From: Aquiluna sp.
Lineage (GTDB): Bacteria > Actinomycetota > Actinomycetes > Actinomycetales > Microbacteriaceae
Direction of reading: 5' to 3'
Length of the DNA stretch: 64,000 nucleotides
Assembly (NCBI GenBank): GCA_029241985.1
Contig: JAQWUU010000043.1
Coordinates: forward strand, 1 to 64,000
Below are positions 1 through 8,990 of this stretch, one piece after another. Position numbers and translations under genes: made by a program. The notes under the pieces are model-generated. The model made no database searches. It saw only the letters and a program-made list of their open reading frames with translations, and had not been told where the DNA came from. Positions within the stretch are counted from its first letter, which is position 1, and each line of letters begins with the position of its first letter.

Positions 1-342
1 TTCAGCTGGGTCATGGTCTTGATTGGCATGTCCGTAAGATCGCCAGAGATCATAAACAACGTGAGCTTTTTGGTGCTGTTCCCCTTGACGTTCCTGTCCA
101 ACGCATTTGTGCCGAGTGACACCCTGCCGACCCCTTTGAGAATCTTTGCGGAGTGGAACCCGGTGAGCGCTCTAATTCAGGCTTGCAGGCAGCTGTTTGG
201 AAATATTCCGGCTGGTATACCCGTGAGCGAGAGTTTCACAACACAAAACGCTCTACCAATTGTCCTCATTGGCATTGGCGCCCTACTGGTTATCTTCATC
301 CCAGCTAGCATCTTGAAATTCAAGGCGCTAGCAAAGGCCTAA
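1..342 (+). CDS. ABC-2 type transporter permease, C-terminal part
   Basis: The reading frame is open from base 1, so the gene starts before the window and only about the last 113 residues are seen. The fragment has a hydrophobic segment, the FVPSDTLPTPLR loop, a WNPVSALIQACR motif and a final membrane helix, the usual end of DrrB/ABC-2 type permeases that export drugs or lipids with a separate ATPase. The ATPase should lie upstream. The substrate cannot be told. The track start at base 13 is only the first internal ATG. Confidence 0.8.
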   Translation, partial: FSWVMVLIGMSVRSPEIINNVSFLVLFPLTFLSNAFVPSDTLPTPLRIFAEWNPVSALIQACRQLFGNIPAGIPVSESFTTQNALPIVLIGIGALLVIFIPASILKFKALAKA

Positions 343-1238
343 ATTACCCCGGCTCGTTTGAGCCGGTCTAGCGCTGCATCTTCAATTGGAGAATCGGGCC
401 CAATTGCAAAGCGCATGAATCTCAACAGGTTGGTAGTTACCGGCCTCAGAAGCCAAAGCGGCAGCCCCTTCATCCCAATCATGTCCTGATACTGCTTTGG
501 CATAGATGCGAGCGCCGAGTGAAACAGCAGCGCATAGACAGGCTTTGCAAGCAGCGGCAGTGGTGCTTTCCGGATCCACTTGATAACCGCCCTGGTTTCC
601 TCGGTAACCGTCAGCTCTGGCTTGAACCCGTCCAATGTTTCCAAAAGCTCGGCCTCGCTCATTGGCGCAGTCTTTAGCCCAAGCGGTCCAACAGATTTTG
701 ACCACAGTGCCACGTAGGAATCAGCTCCACCTGGAATAGGTCGTTTCGAATAGTTCTGATGAGCGCGCAGGAATGAGTCCATGAACGCTACATGCACCCA
801 GAGCAGCAAGTCCTTATCAGCCGCCCTATAGGGCTTGATTGTTTGCTCAGCCGTTTCATACTCTCCGCTAACAGACTTATGCATGCGGTTTACCCTGCCA
901 GCCTCGCCCTTTACGGCCTCAATTGAACCGAAGGTGGTTACCGTCAACCACCTGATGGTTCCAGAAAGTCTCCCGAGTGGATCTGCTTCGTATCTTGAGT
1001 GCTGTGATACACCGGTGAGTGAACCCGGGTGGAGTGCTTGCATGAGCAGCGCCCTTACGCCACCGACCAGGGTTGAGAAGTCACCGTGAACGACCCACGG
1101 GGCATCCGTTGGGAGGTAAAAGCCGGGCTCGTCACCTGCGGCAACAACCTCTAGCCATGGTGGTATTCCATCCGTTGCACCCGAGAGGAGTTTGCGAAAT
1201 CTGCGCGACAGGCTCTCCTGGAGTGCATTATTTGACAA
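339..1238 (-). CDS. MpaB-type oxygenase (DUF2236)
   Basis: 299 aa with a TTG start. The sequence HGDFSTLVGGVRALLMQALHP, followed by SQHSRYEADPLGRL and later LLLWVHVAFMDSFLRAH, matches the DUF2236 family, which includes fungal MpaB and the rubber oxygenase Lcp. Family members bind b-type heme through conserved histidines, and the His residues here fit. No signal peptide is seen, so it is probably cytoplasmic. It overlaps the end of the convergent permease by 4 bp and is transcribed away from the next small membrane protein. Substrate unknown. Confidence 0.8.
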   Translation of the reverse strand: MSNNALQESLSRRFRKLLSGATDGIPPWLEVVAAGDEPGFYLPTDAPWVVHGDFSTLVGGVRALLMQALHPGSLTGVSQHSRYEADPLGRLSGTIRWLTVTTFGSIEAVKGEAGRVNRMHKSVSGEYETAEQTIKPYRAADKDLLLWVHVAFMDSFLRAHQNYSKRPIPGGADSYVALWSKSVGPLGLKTAPMSEAELLETLDGFKPELTVTEETRAVIKWIRKAPLPLLAKPVYALLFHSALASMPKQYQDMIGMKGLPLWLLRPVTTNLLRFMRFAIGPDSPIEDAALDRLKRAGVI

Positions 1239-1280
1239 TGTGTTGCCTAACCTTGTTTATGACGATCAAAGGACATAACC

Positions 1281-1649
1281 ATGACAGAAGCCGAACTAAT
1301 CCGCGAGTTTGAAAAAAACCGACTTCACATAATTTTGGCTCAACTCGCGCCAACGGCTCTGCTGGCATTTGCAGCATTTGCGACCCCAACAATTGCCACC
1401 TATGAGATGGCAATTGTCCACGCCTTTGCTCTAATCCTGCTGGCCTCTGGGATCCTTGGTGCCTTGGCTGAATACTCTGCTGCATCTCAGGCCCAAGCGG
1501 TGCTGGATGACCTCAAGAAGCTCCCCGATGAATCTTCTTTGCGTTCGAGGCTAATTAGCTTCAGGCCCTGGCTAGAAGTAGTGAAGTTTGTGACCCCTGC
1601 CATTTTCATTGGCATCTTTGCCTTGATTCTTGCTGGTCTTTATCTCTAG
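1281..1649 (+). CDS. small membrane protein, unknown function
   Basis: 122 aa, preceded by an AAAGGA ribosome binding site about 7 bases before the ATG. A short charged N-terminus leads into two adjacent membrane helices (about residues 18-60), a soluble loop of about 40 residues (SAASQAQAVLDDLKKLPDE) and a C-terminal helix. I do not recognise the family. It is divergent from the MpaB-type gene with only 42 bp between starts, so the two probably share a promoter region. Confidence 0.6.
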   Translation: MTEAELIREFEKNRLHIILAQLAPTALLAFAAFATPTIATYEMAIVHAFALILLASGILGALAEYSAASQAQAVLDDLKKLPDESSLRSRLISFRPWLEVVKFVTPAIFIGIFALILAGLYL

Positions 1650-1659
1650 AGAAGAGCAG

Positions 1660-3132
1660 CTAACAATTCAGGTCTTGGCCCGATAGGTCTTCACCTGACA
1701 GATAGCGATCAACTATTTCGCCAACGCAAGCATTAGAGCCGTAGACGGTGTGCCCCTCGCCCTGATAGGTCAATAGATTCGACCCGCCAATCAGCGAATT
1801 CAACGTTACTGCCTGCTCATAGGGAGTTGCTGGATCACCGGTGGTGCCGATGATTAGCGGGGCAGTTTTTGGTGTGACCTCGAAATTCAATACTCGGTTG
1901 CCAATTCCGGCTGGCCAACCTTCGCACGAGCTTTCCCCGTAGGCAAAGTACTTTCCAAAAACTTGGCTGGCATCAGTTATTTCCGCGGTCAGGTCTTTTT
2001 CAGATAATGGGTAAGTCTTTTCATCGGCACAAGCGATTGCATAGTTGGCTTCAACCAGGTTTGTGAGGTAGCCATCATCTGAACTTCGGTCGTTATAGAA
2101 ATCTGCCAGCAGCAGCAGCATCGTGCCATCGCCACTGAGGGCATCCTCGATGCCCGCTGACAAGTACTCCCAGCTATCTTCGGAGTAAAGAGTGACAATG
2201 ATTCCTGCAATTGCTGACGATAGGGCAAGGTCTCTGTTGTAATCGGTTGGGAGTGTTCCGTTTTCAAGGTTTGCAAGGATTCCCGCGATGGTGTCTTTGG
2301 CCTCGCTCAAATCCCTGGGAAGCGGGCAAGAGATTTGTTCAAAACAATCCAAGAGGTAAGCATCTAGGGCTTTATCAAAACCCCTGATTTGCCCAAGCAG
2401 TGCAAGGTCTGGATCAATTGTCGGGTCTACCGCTCCATCCAAGACAAACAAACCGACGTTTTCCGGATACAGCACGGCATAAGTCGCGCCAAGTTCAGTT
2501 CCGTAGCTAAAGCCAAGAAAATCCAAGAGTTCGCTGTCAGTAATAACCCGAAGGAATTCCATGTCGTTGGCAGTTTGCTGAGTGTTGAAATAACCGGTGC
2601 TGATCTCTCCTTGGCAGGATTCACCAAACTTTTTTGCAAGGTTGGCTGAGTAGGTGATGTCGTCATCGGTGCCAAATCGATAGGGAGATGCGCCATACAA
2701 TAACTGGTCCTTGAGCCCCAAGTTGCTGCATGTCACTGGAGAGCTATTCCCCACACCTCGGGGGTCAAAAGCAATCACCTGGAAGTTCTTTCTAAGGTAT
2801 TCACTTCCTAAAGACTCATAAGAGCCCAGCATCCACTCAATCGCAGAGGAGCCTGGCCCACCGGGGTTTGCAAGCATGGGTCTAAGACCAGCAGTCCCCT
2901 CGGCTCGCATGAGGGCAATTGAAAGCAACTCGCCTTCTGGATCCTCCCAGTCAATTGGCACGGCAACCTCTGTGCACTCAAAGCCTTGATAGCAACTCTC
3001 CCACTCCAACACTTGATCAAAAAGCGAAACACTGCCGCTGGCGACATCGTCAACTGGGTCATTTTCAACCACTTGAGTGCAGCCGCTAAGGGCAAGTGCG
3101 GCAACGAGCAATAAGGCTCTAAGCCGCAACAT
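1660..3132 (-). CDS. secreted alpha/beta hydrolase, tripeptidyl-aminopeptidase type (S33) lipoprotein
   Basis: 490 aa with a lipoprotein signal peptide ending in the lipobox ALSGC. The alpha/beta hydrolase core shows the oxyanion-hole motif NPGGPGSS, the FDPRGVGNSSPV strand, the nucleophile elbow GFSYG, and a C-terminal TAP-like domain with a catalytic Asp in GTTGDPATP and His in GEGHTVYG. This is the architecture of actinobacterial tripeptidyl aminopeptidases and related exported S33 hydrolases, which trim peptides outside the membrane. The start overlaps the end of holB by 14 bp, so it is probably the last gene of the topA-tmk-holB transcript. Exact substrate unknown. Confidence 0.85.
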   Translation of the reverse strand: MLRLRALLLVAALALSGCTQVVENDPVDDVASGSVSLFDQVLEWESCYQGFECTEVAVPIDWEDPEGELLSIALMRAEGTAGLRPMLANPGGPGSSAIEWMLGSYESLGSEYLRKNFQVIAFDPRGVGNSSPVTCSNLGLKDQLLYGASPYRFGTDDDITYSANLAKKFGESCQGEISTGYFNTQQTANDMEFLRVITDSELLDFLGFSYGTELGATYAVLYPENVGLFVLDGAVDPTIDPDLALLGQIRGFDKALDAYLLDCFEQISCPLPRDLSEAKDTIAGILANLENGTLPTDYNRDLALSSAIAGIIVTLYSEDSWEYLSAGIEDALSGDGTMLLLLADFYNDRSSDDGYLTNLVEANYAIACADEKTYPLSEKDLTAEITDASQVFGKYFAYGESSCEGWPAGIGNRVLNFEVTPKTAPLIIGTTGDPATPYEQAVTLNSLIGGSNLLTYQGEGHTVYGSNACVGEIVDRYLSGEDLSGQDLNC

Positions 3133-4276
3133 CTTGTCTCAAAATCATTGTGGTGCACAGAGATTCCAGAACCAAAAGGTCTCTAGCGTTGGATGCTAAA
3201 CGCTTTCTTGACAGGGCAATTGCATCCAACACGGCAATGCTCGCGGTGGCAGATGTGCCAAGCTGGCGCAATTGAAGTTCTTGAGCCATTTCCTCATTAA
3301 TTAGCGGGCTATTGGCTTCTAGCTGCAACGACAAAACGTCACGATAAAAGCTCTCCGCATCGGTGAAAATACGATCGATTCCATCACGCAGTGCTCTGGT
3401 GTTCCGTCGCTTCTGGTTGTCTTCCAAATCTTTGAATGCAGAGCGCAAGTTTGGTGGGATTCTTTCATCAACTGCTAACCCGTAGGCAATCATAAGGTGT
3501 TCTTTTTCGCTCTTATCTCGCTCAAGAGCTAAAGCCTCAGCATCACGTTTGGCGACACCGAGTAGTTTTTCAGCTGCAAGCATCGCCTTGCTCAGATTAG
3601 TAATCCCAGCAATTTCTCTTAGGGTTTCTGCCCGTCGAGATCTAGCATCTTGAGAGATAGCGAGTCTTCTTGCCATTCCAACATGGTTCTGGGCTTGCCT
3701 GGCACTCTTTAGGGCAAGCTCACGGTCAACCTTGTCCCGTTGAACCAACAGCTCAGCCACCTCATCAACACTTGGCAGGCGCAACAGCAGGTTTCTGGTT
3801 CTGGAACGAATGGTGGGAAGCAGGTCTGAGACACTCGGGGCACAAAGAATCCATATGGTTTTGTCTTGGGGCTCCTCAAGCGCTTTAAGTAAAACGTTGG
3901 AGGTGCGCTCAGCCATGCGATCACTGTCTTCGATAATCACAATCCGGTATTCACCGATTGTGCTGTTCATCGCTGACTTTTGAACCAGGTCGCGCACCTC
4001 ATCGATGCTTATGACCACTCGCTCAGTTGCCAAAGTTAAGACATCCGGGTGAGCACCCGCCATCACCAGTGAGCATTGCTGGCAGCTGCCACAACCGTTC
4101 GCTTCACACTGCAAAGCTGCTGCAAATGATCTTGCAAGTAGCGACCTGCCAGATCCTGCCGGACCAGTAAATAGCCAGGCATGGTGGACGCCAGAAGCTT
4201 TTGCTAAAGCAGCTCGTTGCAGCTGTTCTATCGCCTCTGGCTGCCCAAGCAGTTCATCAAAAACAGCGGAGGACAT
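3119..4276 (-). CDS. holB: DNA polymerase III subunit delta prime
   Basis: 385 aa AAA+ clamp-loader subunit. Walker A is GPAGSGRS, followed by a four-cysteine zinc module (CEANGCGSCQQC), IEDSDRM in the Walker B position and an SRC-like region reading SRTRN. The delta prime subunit works with DnaX and delta to load the beta sliding clamp. It lies immediately downstream of tmk with no gap, and the topA-tmk-holB order is common in Actinobacteria. Confidence 0.9.
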   Translation of the reverse strand: MSSAVFDELLGQPEAIEQLQRAALAKASGVHHAWLFTGPAGSGRSLLARSFAAALQCEANGCGSCQQCSLVMAGAHPDVLTLATERVVISIDEVRDLVQKSAMNSTIGEYRIVIIEDSDRMAERTSNVLLKALEEPQDKTIWILCAPSVSDLLPTIRSRTRNLLLRLPSVDEVAELLVQRDKVDRELALKSARQAQNHVGMARRLAISQDARSRRAETLREIAGITNLSKAMLAAEKLLGVAKRDAEALALERDKSEKEHLMIAYGLAVDERIPPNLRSAFKDLEDNQKRRNTRALRDGIDRIFTDAESFYRDVLSLQLEANSPLINEEMAQELQLRQLGTSATASIAVLDAIALSRKRLASNARDLLVLESLCTTMILRQDVAA

Positions 4277-4885
4277 TTATTTCAACCCAAAAGCTTTTAC
4301 TCGGGCAATCACCGCTTCGTGTATTTGATCGACACTTAAGGAGGCGTCTATGACCTCGAAGCGGGGCTTTACCGAAAGCTCCAAGTACTGTTGTCTCGCT
4401 CGAGCAAAGAAATCAACTTTCTCGCTCTCTAATCGATCCGGTTCAGTCCCTGTGTCATCGCGACGTGCCAGTGCCTGTTCGGCTGGAAGGTCAAGCAGGA
4501 AGGTTAGGTCTGGCTCAAGCCCACCTACCGCCCAGAGTGAAATCTCTTGAACTTCAGTAACTGATAGCTCTCTGGCTGCTCCCTGGTAAGCCACCGAGGA
4601 ATCGTAGTAGCGGTCGGACAGCACCACAACGCCCTTTTCTAGAGCAGGCAAAATCTTTGTGGCAACGTGGTGAGCACGGTCGGCTGCATATAGAAGGGCC
4701 TCTGCTCTGGGAGCAACATCACCTTTTCTGTGCAGCAGTAGGTGGCGTATTTCTTGACCCAGTTCCGTGCCGCCTGGTTCCATTGTTCGAAGAACTTGGT
4801 GGCCGTTTTCCAGCAGCCACGCCTCTAGAAGGTCCAACTGAGTGGATTTACCAACTCCGTCGATTCCCTCAAAGGTTATAAACAT
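4277..4885 (-). CDS. tmk: thymidylate kinase (dTMP to dTDP)
   Basis: 202 aa, normal length. The P-loop is FEGIDGVGKST, the DR(Y/H) motif is SDRYYDSSVAYQG, and the lid region is rich in Arg (DRLESEKVDFFARAR). The enzyme phosphorylates dTMP for DNA synthesis in the cytosol. It is tightly coupled: 3 bp after topA and abutting holB. Confidence 0.93.
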   Translation of the reverse strand: MFITFEGIDGVGKSTQLDLLEAWLLENGHQVLRTMEPGGTELGQEIRHLLLHRKGDVAPRAEALLYAADRAHHVATKILPALEKGVVVLSDRYYDSSVAYQGAARELSVTEVQEISLWAVGGLEPDLTFLLDLPAEQALARRDDTGTEPDRLESEKVDFFARARQQYLELSVKPRFEVIDASLSVDQIHEAVIARVKAFGLK

Positions 4886-4888
4886 CTT

Positions 4889-7465
4889 CTACCGCTTTTT
4901 TCTGGTCGTCTTTTTCTGGGTCTTCGGTGCCTCACCGGGCTCCACCCCTAGTTTCTCACGGCGAATCGCTAGGAGCTCATAGGCACGGTCGTTGCTTATC
5001 TCGTCCAGTGGCTCGTCCTTTGGCACCGTTGCATTCACAACACCGTCAGAAACGTAGGTTCCAAACTGCCCAGTCTTAGCAACAACGTTTAGTTTCGACG
5101 CTGGATCTTCGCCAAATTCACGAAGTGGCGTTGCCGCAGTCCGGCGGCCACCGTACTTCGGCTGCTTGTATATCTCCAGTGCACCTTCAAGGTCCAGCTC
5201 AAAAATTTGCTCTTCGGTTTCAAGAGAACGTGAGTCAGTTCCACGCTTCAGATAGGGACCGAATTTTCCATTTTGAGCCGTGATTTCAGTCTCGTTTTCA
5301 GGATCTATTCCGATCACTCGAGGCAATGACAACAGCTTCAATGCATCTTCGTAGCTCACCGTGTCCACGGCCATAGTTTTGAAAAGAGAGGCGGTTTTTG
5401 GCTTCGGGTTACTCTCGTCAACCAGTGTTATGTAAGGGCCGTAGCGACCGTCCTTCACGATAATGTCGAGTCCAGACTCTGGCTCCTGACCTAAAACGCG
5501 ATCGCTAGCGGGAGGAGCGTTGACCAGCTCGATCGCCTTTTCGTGGGTCAATTCGTCCGGGCTTAGGTCAACCGGGATGTTTACGATCCTGCGCTCCTCG
5601 TTTTCCATGATCTCGAGGTAAGGACCATACTTACCGGTTCTAAGGTTGATGCCCTCTGAAATTTCGAAGGTATTAATCGCCCTTGGGTCACTTTCCCCAA
5701 GACTCTCAACCGTTGACTGAAGTCCTTTATCGCCGAAGTAGAAACTCTTTAGCCAGGTGGACCTGTCTAACTCGCCAAGCGCAATTCGGTCAAGATCTGA
5801 TTCCATTTTCGCAGTGAATGCATAGTCCACTAGGTCGCCGAAGTTCTCCTCTAAGAATCTTGTCACCGTAAACGCAATCCACTCCGGAACTAGTGCACTG
5901 CCCTTCTTGATCACATACCCCTTAGAGATAATCGTCGAGATAATTGCGGCATATGTCGATGGTCGACCAATTCCCTGCTCTTCAAGCGCCTTCACTAGGG
6001 AAGCTTCGGTATATCTTGCAGGTGGAGAGGTTGAGTGATCCTTTGCTTCAATGTCAGAAACACTTAGCTCGTTGCCAACTGCCAAAACTGGCATCTTGGC
6101 ACTTTGGGTTTCTTTGCCATCTTCTTGAGCTTCTTGATAGACAGCCATGAAACCTGGGAAGAGGACAGTAGTTCCAGATGCCGAAAACTCGGCCGTCTTT
6201 GAATCAACGGTGGTTTGGAACTTGACCGTGGTTGTCGAAAGCTTGGCATCGGCCATCTGAGAGGCAACTGTTCTTCGCCAAATCAAGTCATATAGAAGGT
6301 GTGATCTTCCCTGCAGCACCTTCTTCAGCTCATCCGGATGCGCAAAGCTTTCACCAGATGGGCGAATTGCCTCGTGAGCCTCCTGAGCGTTTTTGGACTT
6401 GGCACCGTAGGTTCTTGGCGACGCAGCAACACTGTCCGGACCAAAAAGCTGCTTTGCCGAGGCGATTGCAGCGGTAATTGCCTGCCCAGAAAGATTTGGG
6501 GAGTCGGTCCTCATGTACGTAATGTGACCCTCTTGGTAAAGCATTTGAGCGGTGTCCATAGTCTGCTTGGCGCTCATGCCAAGTTTCTTGGACGCTTCTT
6601 GCTGAAGGGTTGAGGTTGTGAAAGGCGCGTATGGCTTTCTGGTGGAAGGTTTCGCTTCAACGCCGGTGACCGAAAGAGTTTGGTTTGCCAGGTTGGCGGC
6701 AAGCTCTGCTGCCTCCGCGCTTGAAAGCACAAGAACTTCCTGCACTAGTTTTCCGTCCGAGTCAAAGCTCTTGCCGCCAGCCAGTTTTTGCCCGCCTAGA
6801 ACAGTTAATTTCGCCTCAAACTCAATCGAATCTTTTTCGAGTTTTGCAGTGACCGAAGAATATGACGCTGAGGAAAAAGCCATTCGCTCGCGTTCACGCT
6901 GAACAATCATTCTCATCGCCGGTGATTGCACTCGGCCGGCGGAAAGACCGCGGTTGATCTTTCGCCACAGCACTGGCGAAATTTCATATCCGACAAGGCG
7001 GTCAACAACTCTTCTGGTTTCCTGAGCCTCGACAAGGTTGTCATCCAGAGCTCTGGTGTTCCTGGCGGCCTCTTCGATGGCATCCTTGGTGATCTCGTTG
7101 AAAACCATTCGATGAACTGGAACTTTGGGCTTCAGGACCTCAAGCAGGTGCCATGCAATTGCTTCACCCTCGCGGTCCTCATCGGTTGCGAGAAAGAGTT
7201 CGTCGCAGCCCTTCATAGCTTTTTTAAGGTCGCTTACTGTTTTCGACTTGCCTGGAGACACTACATACATAGGCTGAAAATCATTGTCGATGTCAATTGA
7301 AAACTTGCCCAGTGGGCCTTTTTTCTTGTCTGCTGGAACGTCTCTTGGCTCAGCCAAGTCTCGGATGTGACCAACCGAGGCTAAGACTTCGTAATCATTT
7401 CCTAGGTATTTGGAAATTGTTTTAGCCTTTGCGGGCGACTCAACAATCACGAGTTTCTTAGCCAA
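4889..7465 (-). CDS. topA: DNA topoisomerase I
   Basis: 858 aa type IA topoisomerase. A TTG start is preceded by AGGAG at good spacing. The N-terminal Toprim domain has KLVIVESPAKAKTI and the acidic LATDEDREGEA motif; the catalytic tyrosine is in ITYMRTDS at about residue 315. The C-terminus holds several lysine-rich topoisomerase repeats (GRYGPYITL, GKFGPYLKRG, GQFGTYVSDG) and a basic tail ending KKTTRKKR instead of zinc fingers, as usual in Actinobacteria. It relaxes negative supercoils. It starts 15 bp after the last Tad gene, so Tad and topA may share a transcript. Confidence 0.95.
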   Translation of the reverse strand: MAKKLVIVESPAKAKTISKYLGNDYEVLASVGHIRDLAEPRDVPADKKKGPLGKFSIDIDNDFQPMYVVSPGKSKTVSDLKKAMKGCDELFLATDEDREGEAIAWHLLEVLKPKVPVHRMVFNEITKDAIEEAARNTRALDDNLVEAQETRRVVDRLVGYEISPVLWRKINRGLSAGRVQSPAMRMIVQRERERMAFSSASYSSVTAKLEKDSIEFEAKLTVLGGQKLAGGKSFDSDGKLVQEVLVLSSAEAAELAANLANQTLSVTGVEAKPSTRKPYAPFTTSTLQQEASKKLGMSAKQTMDTAQMLYQEGHITYMRTDSPNLSGQAITAAIASAKQLFGPDSVAASPRTYGAKSKNAQEAHEAIRPSGESFAHPDELKKVLQGRSHLLYDLIWRRTVASQMADAKLSTTTVKFQTTVDSKTAEFSASGTTVLFPGFMAVYQEAQEDGKETQSAKMPVLAVGNELSVSDIEAKDHSTSPPARYTEASLVKALEEQGIGRPSTYAAIISTIISKGYVIKKGSALVPEWIAFTVTRFLEENFGDLVDYAFTAKMESDLDRIALGELDRSTWLKSFYFGDKGLQSTVESLGESDPRAINTFEISEGINLRTGKYGPYLEIMENEERRIVNIPVDLSPDELTHEKAIELVNAPPASDRVLGQEPESGLDIIVKDGRYGPYITLVDESNPKPKTASLFKTMAVDTVSYEDALKLLSLPRVIGIDPENETEITAQNGKFGPYLKRGTDSRSLETEEQIFELDLEGALEIYKQPKYGGRRTAATPLREFGEDPASKLNVVAKTGQFGTYVSDGVVNATVPKDEPLDEISNDRAYELLAIRREKLGVEPGEAPKTQKKTTRKKR

Positions 7466-7480
7466 AATGCTCCTAGTTAT

Positions 7481-7876
7481 CTACGTTGGCGAGCCCGCTA
7501 CCGAGTCAGCAGTAAAGTTCACAAAACCCGATTGCTTGGTCAGTGTGACGCTCGCATCGGTTCCGACAATACGACACTTTTTTGTGAAAGCACCATTAGA
7601 AACTGCAATCAGGTCCGCATTTTCACAAGGAATGCCAGAAACCAGCCCCCTTATTGTGTCTGCGGCTGTCAAGGAAGCAGCATCTGCAACCAGCTGCGAT
7701 CTAACCTTGGCATGGGCTAAATCGGTGGCAATCGTAACTGCAAGAAGCAGAAAAGTAATCGCTCCAACGAAGATCAGTGACATCGCAGCAGCAGAGCCAC
7801 GATCTACTTTCCAACTGGAAGCATGCAGAGTGTGCTCTTGATTGGAAGCAGCATCTGTCGAGACAGGGTTACGCAA
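7481..7876 (-). CDS. TadG-like pseudopilin/pilus assembly protein (Rv3654c type)
   Basis: Up to 131 aa with a TTG start. The core begins at WKVDRGSAAAMSLIF, a class III pilin-type hydrophobic N-helix after an Asp-Arg-Gly stretch, followed by ATDLAHAKVRSQLVADAASLTAAD, typical of Flp-assembly TadE/TadG-like proteins of Actinobacteria. The reading frame overlaps tadE by 73 bp; the biologically used start may be nearer to DRGSAA, but no good ATG/GTG is visible there. It would be a minor exported pilus component. Position between tadE and topA matches the mycobacterial Rv3654c neighbourhood. Confidence 0.7.
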   Translation of the reverse strand: MRNPVSTDAASNQEHTLHASSWKVDRGSAAAMSLIFVGAITFLLLAVTIATDLAHAKVRSQLVADAASLTAADTIRGLVSGIPCENADLIAVSNGAFTKKCRIVGTDASVTLTKQSGFVNFTADSVAGSPT

Positions 7877-8106
7877 ATTTTCCTCCCTTGAATAGATTGA
7901 GTGAGTAGGTACTTCGGATCAATGCTTGGGTCCTGACCCAAAGAGATCGCTCTAGTAGCTTCAAAAACCTTTGATTCGATTGCAATGCGTTCGGCAGCAA
8001 AAGTCACCGAACCGAGAACGAATGTGAACAACATGATCAGGGCCGGTAACAGCAGCATGAACTCTGCTGTTACCGCTCCCCGGTCGTTATCCAATACCAA
8101 TAGCAC
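7804..8106 (-). CDS. TadE family protein
   Basis: 100 aa, GTG start. The N-terminus LDNDRGAVTAEFMLLLPALIMLF has the TadE hallmark: a Gly-Ala-x-Thr-Ala-Glu-Phe motif followed by one membrane helix. Two cysteines in the C-terminal part (KICVTLS, STLCML) could form a disulfide outside the cell. It overlaps the Flp gene upstream by 20 bp and TadG downstream, so translation is probably coupled. Confidence 0.8.
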   Translation of the reverse strand: MLLVLDNDRGAVTAEFMLLLPALIMLFTFVLGSVTFAAERIAIESKVFEATRAISLGQDPSIDPKYLLTQSIQGRKICVTLSRQMLLPIKSTLCMLPVGK

Positions 8107-8248
8107 TGGCGATCAAGTTGAACAGCAGCGACCTGACTCCCTCAGACTTGAGAACCAGCAGCATCAGGCCGGCAAAGGCGACGCCGGCAAGTGTTGCGAT
8201 TGCGTATTCAGCGGTTATGGCGCCGTCCTCGGATTTGATTAGTTGCAT
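8087..8248 (-). CDS. small Flp-pilin-like protein (DUF4244), missed by the ORF track
   Basis: 53 aa, found by reading the minus strand between tadE and the TadC-like gene. It starts at an ATG and reads MQLIKSEDGAITAEYAIAT, then a single membrane helix (LAGVAFAGLMLLVL) and a short tail. The EDGAITAEYAIAT segment matches the DUF4244/Flp pilin signature, with a Glu five residues into the hydrophobic part as in type IV pilins. This is the likely major pilin of the locus (Rv3656c-type). Upstream AGGAAAAAAATG provides a ribosome binding site. Confidence 0.8.
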   Translation of the reverse strand: MQLIKSEDGAITAEYAIATLAGVAFAGLMLLVLKSEGVRSLLFNLIASAIGIG

Positions 8249-8261
8249 TTTTTTCCTTTCT

Positions 8262-8990
8262 TTATTGTGTGAAGCCGATGATTATCGGCGGCAGGGTGAG
8301 TAGCAAGAATGCAGGGAGCGTCGTTAGAGATAGTGGAATTAGCAGGCGGACAGAAAGCTTGCGGGCCTGCTCGATGCGCTCGGAGAGCAGTTTTTGATTC
8401 AATTGCTCGAGCTCTGATTCGATCAGACTCGTGAGCCTTGCGCCCGTTCCCATTGAGATTTCGATCAAAGACATCGCACCGCCATCTGGATAGCTCGAAA
8501 GCCGCGACTTTATTTGGGTCAGCGATTCTCCGGCCGAAAGAGATATTCGAAGCACCATCAACGACAGTGTTGGATCTTCACGCTCTGCCATGAAGCTTGC
8601 AAGCATCTTGCCCGATAGCTTGTAACCGAGAAACAACAACCCTGCCGCGAGCGCCGAAGCGACTGCTCCAAGCGGATGAAAGATGCCCCTAAAGGTCCCA
8701 AGTCCCATGATTTCTGCAAGGACGAAGCTGACAACCGGCAACCAGATCAGCAATGTCCTTGTCGCCTGCGGCACCGCCTGAGCCTGCGCGATTTCTTGAG
8801 CGGTTCTCTCCTCATGCCTCAATTGGGTCTCCAGTTGCCCAAGAGTGGGGACCAGAGGTGCGCCAAGCTCAAACGCCAGAGCGATGAAGTCTTTAAATTT
8901 GTCGGGTAGGGCCATCGGGTCTGCCAGTTCGACTGCCTTTGGGAAAGGCACTCCAGCTGAAAGAAGGCCTGCCAGCATTGCCGGGCGCAT
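8262..8990 (-). CDS. type II secretion F domain protein (TadB/TadC-like)
   Basis: 242 aa. It contains a GspF/TadC platform domain: MVLRISLSAGESLTQIKSRLSSYPDGGAMSLIEISMGTGARLTSLIESELEQLN, with membrane helices near residues 85-130 and at the C-terminus (LLIPLSLTTLPAFLLLTLPPIIIG). It would anchor the TadA ATPase in the membrane. It abuts tadA. Most Tad loci have separate TadB and TadC; only one is seen here. Confidence 0.8.
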   Translation of the reverse strand: MRPAMLAGLLSAGVPFPKAVELADPMALPDKFKDFIALAFELGAPLVPTLGQLETQLRHEERTAQEIAQAQAVPQATRTLLIWLPVVSFVLAEIMGLGTFRGIFHPLGAVASALAAGLLFLGYKLSGKMLASFMAEREDPTLSLMVLRISLSAGESLTQIKSRLSSYPDGGAMSLIEISMGTGARLTSLIESELEQLNQKLLSERIEQARKLSVRLLIPLSLTTLPAFLLLTLPPIIIGFTQ